Program-made: the position numbers and the translations under genes
From: Holothuria scabra
Lineage: Eukaryota > Echinodermata > Holothuroidea > Aspidochirotida > Holothuriidae
Direction: 5' to 3'
NCBI GenBank assembly: GCA_037179385.1
Contig: CM074185.1
Coordinates: forward strand, 50,533,000-50,596,999
Length of the DNA stretch: 64,000 nucleotides
The notes under the pieces: generated by a model
The model's input: the letters and a program-made list of their open reading frames with translations, nothing else
What the model was told of the DNA's origin: nothing
Database searches by the model: none
Shown here: one piece after another, positions 10,501 through 22,500 of the stretch
How positions within the stretch are numbered: the first letter of the stretch is position 1
Layout: every line of letters starts with the position of its first letter

Positions 10501-13500
10501 TTTCTCAACCGACTGTACAGGAATCCTTAAAATGTTGAAATATAAATTTCTATACTGCTTTGGTTGCATGCTTTCAATCTCCATAGAGTGTGCAAACTTA
10601 GTACTTTTACAACTAACTCTGATAAGTAATACTAACAGGAACAGCTATTCGAATCAATATAGTATCACAATTTAAAGAGAGTTTTGAAGGGATTTGATTA
10701 AATACACTTCAGTTGTAGAAAACTTTAACTCATAATGTTTGTCTAAGCAAATTTCCCTGGGCCATGCTAAAGGATCGATGTTAACTAGCCTAGGCTGGTC
10801 TCCGATCAGCTCTCAGCTGTCTACATGTATTCTCATGTAAACTACTGTGATGAATTGCAGAAAAGGTGGCTTCAGGGAGGCCACTCCGCATGCATATCCA
10901 CATGCATTCCAACTTTGTGAGGGGAATTAAGCCTATAGGCCTGAATCGGCATTTACTGCACGCGGGTCTTTAGCCCAGAGACAGGGCCGTGGACATACGG
11001 GCATATCAATTAGCCAGAACCTAGGGGTTATAAAGTTGAGGAAGAACCCAACAACTCACCAGCCGCAGTCTACTCACTATACTTGAAAGGTTAATAAAAG
11101 TTGTTGAGACTAAAGTATCTATACTATGGGCTTAAATCAACTTACCCGAAAATTTAGATTTTGTGTACTCGCTACACATACGTGTGGCTCGGTCATTACG
11201 TTGCCTTCCTTGTGCTGAAATGTGTTACTTTTCCATGCACAATTGCTTCCTTCTCATTGTTCCAATTTTTTGTAGTGAACAAGCCATCGAAGTTGACAAG
11301 AAACCTAAAATAGTATAATTACACACTGACCAATGCTAACGGTGTGAGTGCAGTGCAGTGACACAGCTACGTCGGAAAGAAACACCTTTTGGAACTTTCT
11401 GACTGCGTTATGACACATGAGCAATACTAAACGCGTTAAGCATGGATTTAGCGTGCCAACTAGTAGATAGGCTACAGGGAGACTGAAACGCAAATTGTTT
11501 GTATTAGGCCTAATATAACTAACGCGCCGAAATGCGTGATGTGAGAATGGAATATGATGTTTTTCTTATTCTCTGAGTGAACATGTTCGATGCACGCACT
11601 TTACTGGAATATTTGCTCAGTGTTCAAAAGTTCATGGCGCAGACTTAGTTTTCCTTCTTCGCGCATCATAATTTTCAGCCAATAGAGAGGTCAGCGCGTT
11701 TCAGCTTGGCATACTGGATGGAACTGATCATGCACAGGACTTGTGCTACCATACGCGCGTACTACAATTACGCCTTAGAAACAATTGTTGTATAGTATGG
11801 ACGCCTGGTTGAAAAAATAGCAAGACGCGCAACGCAGTGGCGTCAGTGCATAACCTCTGCAAATTAAATAGTGTCAGGCGCACAACTTTAGCACTGCTGT
11901 GCAACGTATAGAGGCTTTGCAATTACGTCACGGAACCGCCATGCTGGAGGACATTCATGCCAAATACACGTGGCTTTGTGTCGAACACACTGCACAGTGT
12001 GCACTGTGATATGCACGGTGTATACAAATTCAACGAGCAAGCGCGTCCCGTATGGTTTACTACGTAGTTACATGTACTCCAACATGGCCGCCGGAGAGCA
12101 TTATGACGTCATGTGAGAAGCTACTATAGCAGCTATACCGTTTGTACCCAAGGACAAAGAACATTTCCCGACGTGCCTCCATAGTATTTTTATGGTAAAA
12201 CCAAGAGTACCATGGTAATACCATGAATACCATGGGGCTTTCATGTTAATAACATGAGTTTCTAGTATTACCATCGTATCATTATGGTATTACCATGAGT
12301 ACCACGGTAATACCATGGTTATACCATGAGTACCATGGTAATACCATGGGTACCTTGGGATTATCATGGAAATGTACCATGAGTGCATGGTATTTCAATG
12401 GTATTTTTATGGTAATACCATGAATACCATGGTAATACCATAAGTACCATGGTAATACCATGAGAAAGGTGGGATTATCATGGTAATATACCATGAGTGC
12501 ACGGTATTTTAATGGTATTTTTATGGTAATACCATGTGTACCATGGTAATACCATGGTAATACCATGGTAAATTTTCCTAAGGGATGGAATTTTATTTGA
12601 CCCAAACAAGGGAACCAATTGCATACAGGCAGCTCAAAGCAAATATTTAAATCTAAAACAACAACAGACAAATGTAGAAACAGTAGTAAACACAGGGTGT
12701 GATTTGAATGAAGGACAATAAGACAGATTGACTTACAAACTAATATCAAATATAACAAAATGATTCAAAAATGGGATGGGGGTCCTCATTTGCCACTGAA
12801 ATTTTTATTTTTATTTAACATTTAATTGCACATGAAAGGAAGAAAGAAGAGTGATGATTTATTAATGACAGTATTAGGAGTAAAAAAACACAAGTTAGGA
12901 ATAATGCGATTATTATTTACACAATTTACGAGATGCAGGCTGAACATTGTCCTTCATGATGTCCCTGCGTTAAACAAACAACAGATTTATTTTGATGTAC
13001 TGTAGCGATGTGGCCGTATATAGTTCAATGCAGAGACCAAATTTTATCATAATTGTTAAGTTGGTTGACTTCCTGAATGTTTTTATGGGTTTTGTAATTT
13101 TTTCTATTTTTTTTTTCTTGGTTTTAAATCTTAACCCAAATTTTTTTCTTATATTTGTTTGTGTGTGTTCGTGTGTGTTAATAAAACGAATTAGTTAGTC
13201 TCATGAAGGCCTAACAATTTTGAAATCATATTATTTTATTGTAACTTCTATGCATACATGATGATAGGTTTTGTTTCTTATCTAACTCCTCAGGCAGATG
13301 TTGGACAGGATGATGATTTTGAGGCTATCAAGAAAAAGGCTCTCCAATGTGGAGCTAAGAAGGTAAGCAAAGCTGTTTATTTGTATTGTAAATCTTTAGT
13401 TTCAACCCGTTAAAGTCTTTCTTTTAAGTTGTCATCTCAAAGGGAAAAGCCAAAGAGGCAAAAGAAGACTAACAGTTAAACTGGTAGCATGAGGGTCTTG

Positions 13501-16500
13501 TGGGTGCCAAACTGAAGAAAACACATTGCTCAGTGCTTATCTCTTTGCAGATATATTGAATGCTGACCAAAAGAATTAAATATTTAGCTCAAAGTTAAAA
13601 AAGATTTCATCTAACAGCATGTTAAGTGAATATTACAAATTAATGAATTGGTTAGACAGCTACTGTATGTTTACAGCGTACAATGCTACTACCCCTTGAT
13701 AGTATTAAAGTGTAGGGCTTTCAATTTGCGATTAGTGAACTAAACATTTAGTCACATCTTTTAGCGATTACTCCTTGATTTATCGCATTTGTGTATGCAT
13801 AACCAACCCGTGCAGTAACATGTAGATATCGGTAACAGACCTTCACTGTACATATATGTGTGTGTGTCCGTAGTATAGTAATTCGCAATCGCTTGCCATT
13901 ACTGAGTTAGCGTTAATACAGTGCACACGTCCACCTAGAAGCAGACTCCATTTTAAATTTTTTAGTAACAAAACATTTCATGAGAAGCAATTTTTAGAGA
14001 ATTGCTTCCATTGGAGGTTGATATAGATCGTTACACCACACACCAGTAGCAAGATGAAGTTCCAGTATTTCAAAGCAACAATCGTTCACAAAGTATAGGC
14101 TAGGCCACAATATAGTATCCACGGGGCAAGTAGCCGACAAGCCCCCAAGACAGCTGCAGGACCGACTACGATATATTTAATTTTGATACTTGCCCAATCT
14201 ACCCATTTGTTTCATTTCTAATTTCTCCCCAAAAATAGCGTGGCTTGAAGCCACAACAAAAACTAGGCCTAGGGCCTAGCCACCTAAGTTTACAGTACAA
14301 AATGTAACGCTGGAGCTAACAATAGTAGGCTACGATCAAATCTAGACATCATAGTTTTCACCGGCCATTTTATGTTTCAGTTACCGCCGGTACTGTGTAA
14401 ATAGCCGTACATACGTTCGCAGCACATAAACTAAACCCTCTAGCTGCTAGCTACATGCACAGTGTAATATACATACATGACTTCAGCTGGCTGATCGGCT
14501 CGCTCGGCGTGTATCGTTAAAAGCGCTCAGAGAATGGGTGTACTTCAATTGGCAATAACATGACACCCTTCCTTAATAATTACGTTAGAAGCGGGGGATC
14601 CCCAAACTTTTAAAGAAGCCGCTTCATTCATAAACTTAAGCAGCCAATCAGTGAGTACGATTCTTCGTAACAAAAGTTTGTTCGATGTACAGCACGAAGC
14701 AGCAGCGTATAAACGATTTTCAGCGGGCTGCTACCATGTGCAACTGCTGCTATGTACGCTGTTGGTCTTCATAAACAGCGATCGAAACTTTTTTGAAACT
14801 TTTTTCAGTTCATGATTTACAAACACTCCTATGTGATACAAGGACAGGAATAACATGGTTAGAAAGCTGATCTTGTAATTTTTTTGAAATTTGTCTATTT
14901 CAAGTTGAAATTTTGGGAGAAGTACCCCAGTGGCGAATTGACAAGTGGCTGTTGAAATTGAACTATTACAGCGAAGTGCACAATGGTGCACAGGGCACTT
15001 AAAAGACACTGTGGTACATGCATATATTTAGTGCTTTCAAATTTCATCGTACATTATGTTCATTACAAATGTATTGGTGGTGTTGAAGTAAAGCCTGTCA
15101 CAACAGGTTCCGTGTTTGGGGTTCACAGATTACAATTCCCCCATAACACTGCACACAATCACATGTAAACTAGCAGGGTTGGGTGGATGAAAGGTGCATG
15201 TCATAGCTCTGTGCAATTTTTGAGCTTGTTGTTCATACAGTAGACATCGTATGCTTTGTCAAGGCAGCTAAACTTGTGAAGAAGGACGATACATTGTTTA
15301 CTTGAGTCCCCCAGGGCATGAGATGCAATTAATCGCATATACATTTTATGAAGCGATTACTTGGCTGGCGATTAATCAGCGATTAATAGCTAATCACAGA
15401 CAGCCCTATTAAAGTGACTTGGTGGTATCATCATATTAATAGACAAGATGTTAGCATATATCTAAACTGAGGAAAGCAGTATTTGACCTTTCTTGTCCTC
15501 ATTTTTTAACTCAAAGATTTCTGTATTTTCCAATTTATGTTTCTCAGTTTACAACCTTGGTTACAAACACAAATTCTCAATGCTGGATAGATCCCCAGTC
15601 AATTGAAACTAATACCAGCAGTGCTGATAATCCTCAAAAATTTTTATTACATCTTCAAGTGATCCATGAAGTGGACTCAAAAAAATGTCAGTGTTTCTGC
15701 CCATTGCTTCATGGGAGGTTTGAATTTCATTTCTACTACATAAAGCTTAAAATATGCCTCCTGTCAGAGCAACACTTGTAAAGATACATGCACATTTGAA
15801 GTACTGGTCTGGTAAAGTATATGTACCAGGTTTACTTTAAAAGTATACCTGCAATACTGTCATCTTTCATCTCTTGATGTGGAATATTTCATGCCCTCAG
15901 ATGTTTATGGAAGGAAATGCTCAAGGAGAAACAAGAGATGCATTAATAAAAGCTTTCACAGGCTACTGTTCTTAAATAATGGGAAATCTGAATGGAAACT
16001 TCCCGTAGTGATAGTGTATGTAACATGCTTGCAATGCATACTGGGTATTCAGTGGTTCATGTATGCAGAATGTAACATGTACTGTAGCAGTATATTACAG
16101 GTATACATGAGGTATAAAGCTGTTTTAATTAGACATGTTTTGGTATAACATGGTTTGTCAACACCATACTGTAAACTATGTTGTTTTTGTATACAGGGTT
16201 GGGTTACACTTACAACAGCCAGATTATACAAAAAGTGTGTATTAAATGTACAGTACAGTATAAACAAATCCAGAGAGCAGCTAGTGAATAGTGACTGTAG
16301 CCCGCCATTAGTGGGGTCCATTAGCCTTATTAGTCTTAAGCGGCTTCATTCATTGTCTACATGAATTTCAAACTCTAATATGCAGTGAACTTTGAGGGAA
16401 TCAGGAGGCATTTCAGTGTACAACCATCCATAATACAGGTACTGTAAGTTAGGAAATGAGAAGATTACAGGCAATAGACCCCAGTTATGGACGATTTAAA

Positions 16501-19500
16501 TCAGACCATCACTTGACTGTTGGATTTGTTTATTCCTGTATCCAGTAAGCTCTTAAAGAAGGTTCTAAAACAAGCTCATTAAGTTAATATCAAAAACCAA
16601 ATGAAAGTGTTTAAGGGTCCTGCCACATGTAAATGTTTATAATTAGCACGATTAGTCAAGTTCCATATCCAATAGTTGCAGAGAAAGTTTAAATTTAGAA
16701 TTTCCTGAGTCCTGACTTATAACAGTTTTTTGCGAAATTTGAAAAAGTGTCTGGTCATGAATTTTTGAAAATGGAATTGGACCATAAAGTACTCACCCAC
16801 ATTATTTGTATGCAGGGTATTTAGATTGTCTAAGTTTGACCATTTGTCTTTGGTATGTGAAGCAAACAGCTTTGGAAAAATTTGTTGAATTTGAGGAAGT
16901 TACTCAATGAGCCTCTTTAATTCGTATTTGTAGCATGGTCATGTTTTCTTCAATCAATCAGTGAGTCAATCAATCAATCAACCAATTAATCAATCTGTCA
17001 ATCAAACAATTTGAAGTGAACTGAAAACATTCCTCTACATTCACCACTTGCACACTTGAGTAGCTTTCTTCTAATATTATTTTTATAATAAGCTGGAAAG
17101 TTAATGGCATCTACTGAATCTTAACTTAGTTGTTTACCTGTTGCTCTGTGTAATTTGTTAAGTTTAAATCAGATTATCTCCTTTGAAATTGTATGCAGCT
17201 TTGAAGTGCTTATAAAATTGAAGGCAGAGTTAAAATATTTGTTTGATTCAAATAGAGCTATGTAATTTCCTACAAAATTAATGATGCACTGTTCAGTGCA
17301 GTATCCAATACCTGCCTATATTCGTAGACAGGTTACTGTGTTTGCTCCACAGATCTTAAGCCAGCACTTGAAAAGACTAGGGCAGTATTCATAGCTGCGC
17401 AAAGATGCCGGCAAGTAATCAAAGTTTTCTGATGCATAATATCTCTCATATCCTTTTCCATCTCAAGAGGTAAGTAATTTTAAGAGAGGGCTTGTTTTTA
17501 TGAGTTCTCCTTCTCAGCGTGGTCATGATCACTTTTTAATATCAGCGCTAATTTGGACGGCAAGCCATGGCAAGTATTAAATTTCAGCATTTTGGCAGGA
17601 AATATGAAAGAGAGCCCCTTTCCTTGATTGCCCTTTCTTGTCTCAGCCATTGATGAAATTGATTTGTGGTCTGTTATCGATGACAGCTAGGCTTTTTGCG
17701 TCGCTGGAGGGAAAATTGCTGTTTGGGGTTTTAAAGTGGAGTTTTGTTTTACCTGAAGGAATTTAAGAACAAGACATTTTGGTGAGATGTGTCCTTAATG
17801 TACAAGCCTGACTGTGCTTACTTTATCAGAGCTCCATAGATCTAGAAATTTTATTGAGTGTGTTTGATCCTAAACAGTTTAAAGGGACAGCATAAAAGTG
17901 GTTACTTCAAGAAGATGCTCAATGTATGCTGATATTGACAGAGTTGCCCTTTAATTTCAATGCTTGCAGATTTAATAATTTTTGCTGAAGTCAGAATGAA
18001 AAAAAAAAAACTTCCCAAAATGATTTTGAAATTTGTCAAAGCATGTTCATTTATGGAACACAAAATGATGGGAATTTGAACACTAGGGCACCACTACAGT
18101 AGTAGGTACACCAATTTGTAACATCCATAGAGGTCTTTTGAAGGTGAAGAATCTATAGTAACAAATGATTGGGTTTCTAATTGTCATTGACAGGTTGTAT
18201 ACAGTACTTAGTATACATGATTAATTTCTGTTTATGGCCCTTTTTGTGCTTGAATTTTTAATATTTGAAACAAATTGCTTTTCACAATTTTACACTTTAA
18301 ACAATAGGCCTATAATCTACTGTACATGATCTTTTATGGATTGCATGAGGAGTTTTTGCTTGATTTTATTTTTTTAATGTTTTTAATTATGGAAAACATT
18401 TGTTTACATCAAAATTATCAGTTTTGGACTGGGATGGGTTGCTGAAGTGCATTCTACTGTACAGTACTCTGCATTTTATTGCATGGTGATGCAAAGTGAG
18501 TCATTTTGAAAGTTGTTGCACCATTCAGAACCTATGTACAGTATGCACACTTTTAATTACCATGAAATATGTTATATGTTGAATGACTCACTCAAGTGAC
18601 CCTGGACATGGTTAGTCAAGTGTTGGTCAGTGACACTGATAATGTAAGCCACATGCACACAGTTACTGCTAATATTGGTAGTGTCCACAGTGGCTAAAGA
18701 ATGTGTCAAGTTAAGCTATTGTACTTACCCTCAGGGTAAAACATGTAACTTACAGTAATTTAAGTGTCATTCCAGCAACGCCTTGAGTAAGTTTACTGCG
18801 GTATATATGGCATGATATTTAAAATACAAATCACCAAAAATTTCAGTTATAGGGTGGTGAGTATATCTTAAAGCCCCAATTCTTACACCAAACAGTACCA
18901 ATTCTCCTAACCTTCTCACTTAAGCCCCTCCTGCAAAATATCTGAAATTCGTCCTTATCCAGACACAATTTCAGTTTATTGCTTCAGGGTGAGTATAGAA
19001 AAGCTCTACATTTGTGTCAGTCAAAACACTCTCAGTACAGTTTAGGCTGTGTATTATAAGCTTTGGTACTCTGCATTGTTTGAATTAGCTGTCAATCAAA
19101 GAGCTGAGCCAATTGAGAATTTCTGTTAATCCCTACAAGAATTGTAGTATGGGGTGAGATGATTGGCTCTTTAAGTACACCAGCTCGTCCCTTTGAATGA
19201 ACTGCATGGCGCAAAAATTTTGTACATCACACTTTTAATAGCGAAAAGGTCATGGATAGCAATCAATTAATCTTTTTTTTTTTTTATTGTATTTTATTTT
19301 ATTGTTCACTGACCATTGTAACTGCTTCAGAGATGAATAAAGGGATCTTTTTGCAACAGAATCCAGTTGCTGTCATTACTGCTAGATCAGTGTAAGGTCA
19401 AAGTAGAAATTTGCAAATAAGAAATAAGTATTGTAGCTATTTATTTCTCATTTCCTTTTTTACAAGAAATTATCACCACTTTTTTATTATTAATATTGTA

Positions 19501-22500
19501 CCATCTTAAGCCAAATTATCACAATGATAATAATTTTTAATATATTCTTTCCATTATTATTATTTCTTCAATTCCAATGTATTCTTTCACAATATTGTGA
19601 GAGTAGTTATTCAAAATAAGCTTGAAAAGGGCACAGACAAAATGAACAATTGTGTCATAGGTCTGCATTACATCATGCTGTACATTTGCCATCAGTAAAG
19701 ACCAGTATGTGCAGTCAGTTGTTTTGAGTCCTGAATATTTCGTAACTATGAGATGCTTTTAACTATTTAAATAAATTCTTTGCTTTCAGTATGTTGTGAA
19801 AGACTTGAAGAAGGACTTTGTTGTTGAGAACATTTGGCCATCAATTCAAGCAAATGGGCGGTATGAGGACAGATACCTCCTGGGGACATCGTTAGCCAGA
19901 CCTTGCATTACCAAAGGTATGATGGAGGTGGTGAGAGAGGAATCTGCACAGTTTATTTCCCATGGTGCAACTGGCAAGGTGAGTGATTGCTGATAAATAT
20001 CACAAATTGCCACAGTGACGAATGTGATTATTTGGTATTTTTGGCATAGTGTCAAATGTAATTTTTGCCAAAATTTGTCTAAATATTAAAAACTGATATG
20101 ACTTTTTAATTTATATAATGTTATTTTCTACAATTCAACACATGGAAATGATTAAGTAAGAAATTATCTTTGTCGTAAGATAACATTCCTCACTATTTTA
20201 AAATATAAAATCCAAAATTATAAGAATCGGGCTTTGGCGATTTGACAGAGGACAAGAAAGTGGACAAAATGTAACAATACTTGACACAAGTTTACTATTT
20301 AAAGTAACCAGTAAAGTAAAGAGGAGTGGAAAGTGGACGAAATGTAACAATACTTGACACAAGTTTACTATTTAAAGTAACCAGTAAAGTAAACAGGAGT
20401 GGAAAGTGGACGAAATGTAACAATACTTGACACAAGTTTACTATTTAAAGTAACCAGTAAAGTAAAGAGGAGTGGAAAGGGGACGAAATGTAACAATACT
20501 TGACACAAGTTTACTACTTAAAGTAATAAGTGTTGATTCAGGAAGAGGACAATTTTGCAGGTTCAGGTTGTATAGCTTAGGAAACCCTTGAGTGAATATT
20601 TTATTGTATTCCTTGAACCCTTTACCGTTGTGCTCCGATCGGGGCATATTTGCGCGCCTCGGGAGTGGGCGGAAAAGCGGACGTAGCCCGCCCCGCATCG
20701 GCTTCCATAGGCCATTGACCCCGTGACCTTAAACTATTGTCTCTCTCGTTGTTGTGGCCGAATTTTCAGGTAGCTACTCGCAGTTTCGAGCTCCGCGTGA
20801 AACAGTAAAGATGGGTGACAGCCGAGCTCTCCGCATGGGTCCAAAAGGACCCAAACAATGGTAAAGGGTTAAAGTAAGCCTGTGGAGTGTGTTTACTGCA
20901 AAGCTGATGCCACGGTCTCTGCGTGTGTGCACGTAACCCTTTAGTTGAGTGGTGCAGGTATTTTAGATTAACCCTTTACCATTGTGCTAAGATCGGAGCA
21001 TATTTGTGCGCCTCGGGAGTGGGCGGAAAAGCGGACGTAGCCCATCCCGCATCGGCTTCCGTAGGCCATTGACCCCATGACCTTAAACTATTGTCTCTCT
21101 CGTTGTGGCCGAATTCGGGTAGCTACTCGCAGTTTCGAGCTCTGTGTGAAACAGTGAACATGGGTGACAGCCGAGCTCTCCGCATTGGTCCAAAAGGACC
21201 CAAACAATGGTAAAGGGTTAATGAAACCGTTAAATCTCCCACTCTAAACTAGCATACATTTTTTTTGTCAAGAATGTAGGGTGGGTCTGTAAATAAGCAG
21301 AAAATATGAAAGTTGTCGCTTTGAATTAATCAAGGAAAAGTTTTACCCATTTATTGCAAATTTACGTGTAGCATCAAAACAACTTCATATAGTCAACAAA
21401 CTGGTGCTAATATTCTATTTATTTCATCATGAAGCCCTTGCCCCTACCATTTAAGAATGTACAAGTAGCCAAGATTTCATCCTAGTGAGGCAGATGAAAT
21501 GATGACTGATAACATAAATGGCAGGGGGTGTTTTACCCCTCTCCTTTGGGTAGGCTAGATACAAAATGATGCTACATTTTATGCTACAATAGATCTGAAT
21601 TGAATATTTGGAGGGTTTATAACTTTTTTTTCTTTTTCCTATGTTTTCTTTTTATTCTTTACAGATCTCCTCATTTTGTGGGATAACCACTCTTTCCTCC
21701 CCTCCACCCCTCCCCCTCCACTATGCTAGTGCCACCACATAAATATAGTTTTGTGCTTGCTTGAGTCTGCCACCTACTGTAGTAGAGTCCTCATGGGCTA
21801 CTGCATAACATGGTTTTGTATCTACCATAACATATGAGCAAGGAGATGCCACTAGATTGCACAACCCCTTAGCATGAGTTAGATGTATATTATTCTAAAT
21901 AGATTGATACTTTATGTTTCTAAAAGTGCATCTGCATGTAGTTAACTCCTTGGAGTAATTAAATACATTAGTTGTTATGCAGGTACTACTAATATTACCA
22001 AACCATGTTTATTTATGACATGTATAGTATTATACTATTATATAATAGTTAAATAACAATGAATAAGTTTTAATGATTTCAAATACTGAATTTCACTGGG
22101 TATATAGATATACAATATAATTCTGCAATTATCAGTGATATATCAGAAAAAGATTGAAGGCCATCAGCAGTATCAAACTGATTTTCAGTTTACATAATAT
22201 TCGGAGTACTGGAGTTGAAGCAATGATATGATGTGCAGTTGCACAGTGTTAACATTTCTTTTGTTAACCCTATATTAGTTACATCTTTATTACTCATCAG
22301 ATGGTTTATGGTTTGCTAATTGATACTGAAGATTTTCAAGGACACAGTTTATAGTTCCAAATTAATAGCCTCTGGACAAACTGTTGTTAACAACTGTCCT
22401 TGAAATGAAGATTGTAAAAACAAAAGATAACATAAGCCATATATGGCATGTCCCTCTCCTGACATCACAAAATTTAAATACACATTGAGCTCATACTGTA

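Larger units (their letters stand above)
8951..12584. mobile_element. 3.6 kb TIR transposon with 7-bp target duplication
   Basis: ATGGAAT stands directly before (8944-8950) and after (12585-12591). The element begins CCCTTAGGAAAATTTACC and ends with its exact complement; the terminal inverted repeat is about 35 bp with one mismatch. Inside each end lies an array built on the palindrome TACCATGGTA (about 8965-9290 and 12180-12575), as expected of subterminal transposase-binding repeats, though this number is unusual. No intact transposase can be read in between. The superfamily is not assigned: a 7-bp duplication fits some P or Dada-like elements better than hAT (8 bp), but the TIR matches none I know. 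It occupies 63% of intron 1. Confidence 0.8.

Noticed and set aside
12282..12758. 158-codon minus-strand open frame, the longest in the window
   Set aside because: Most of it is translated from the TACCATGGTA repeat array ([13 protein letters not shown] repeats); no protein family resemblance.
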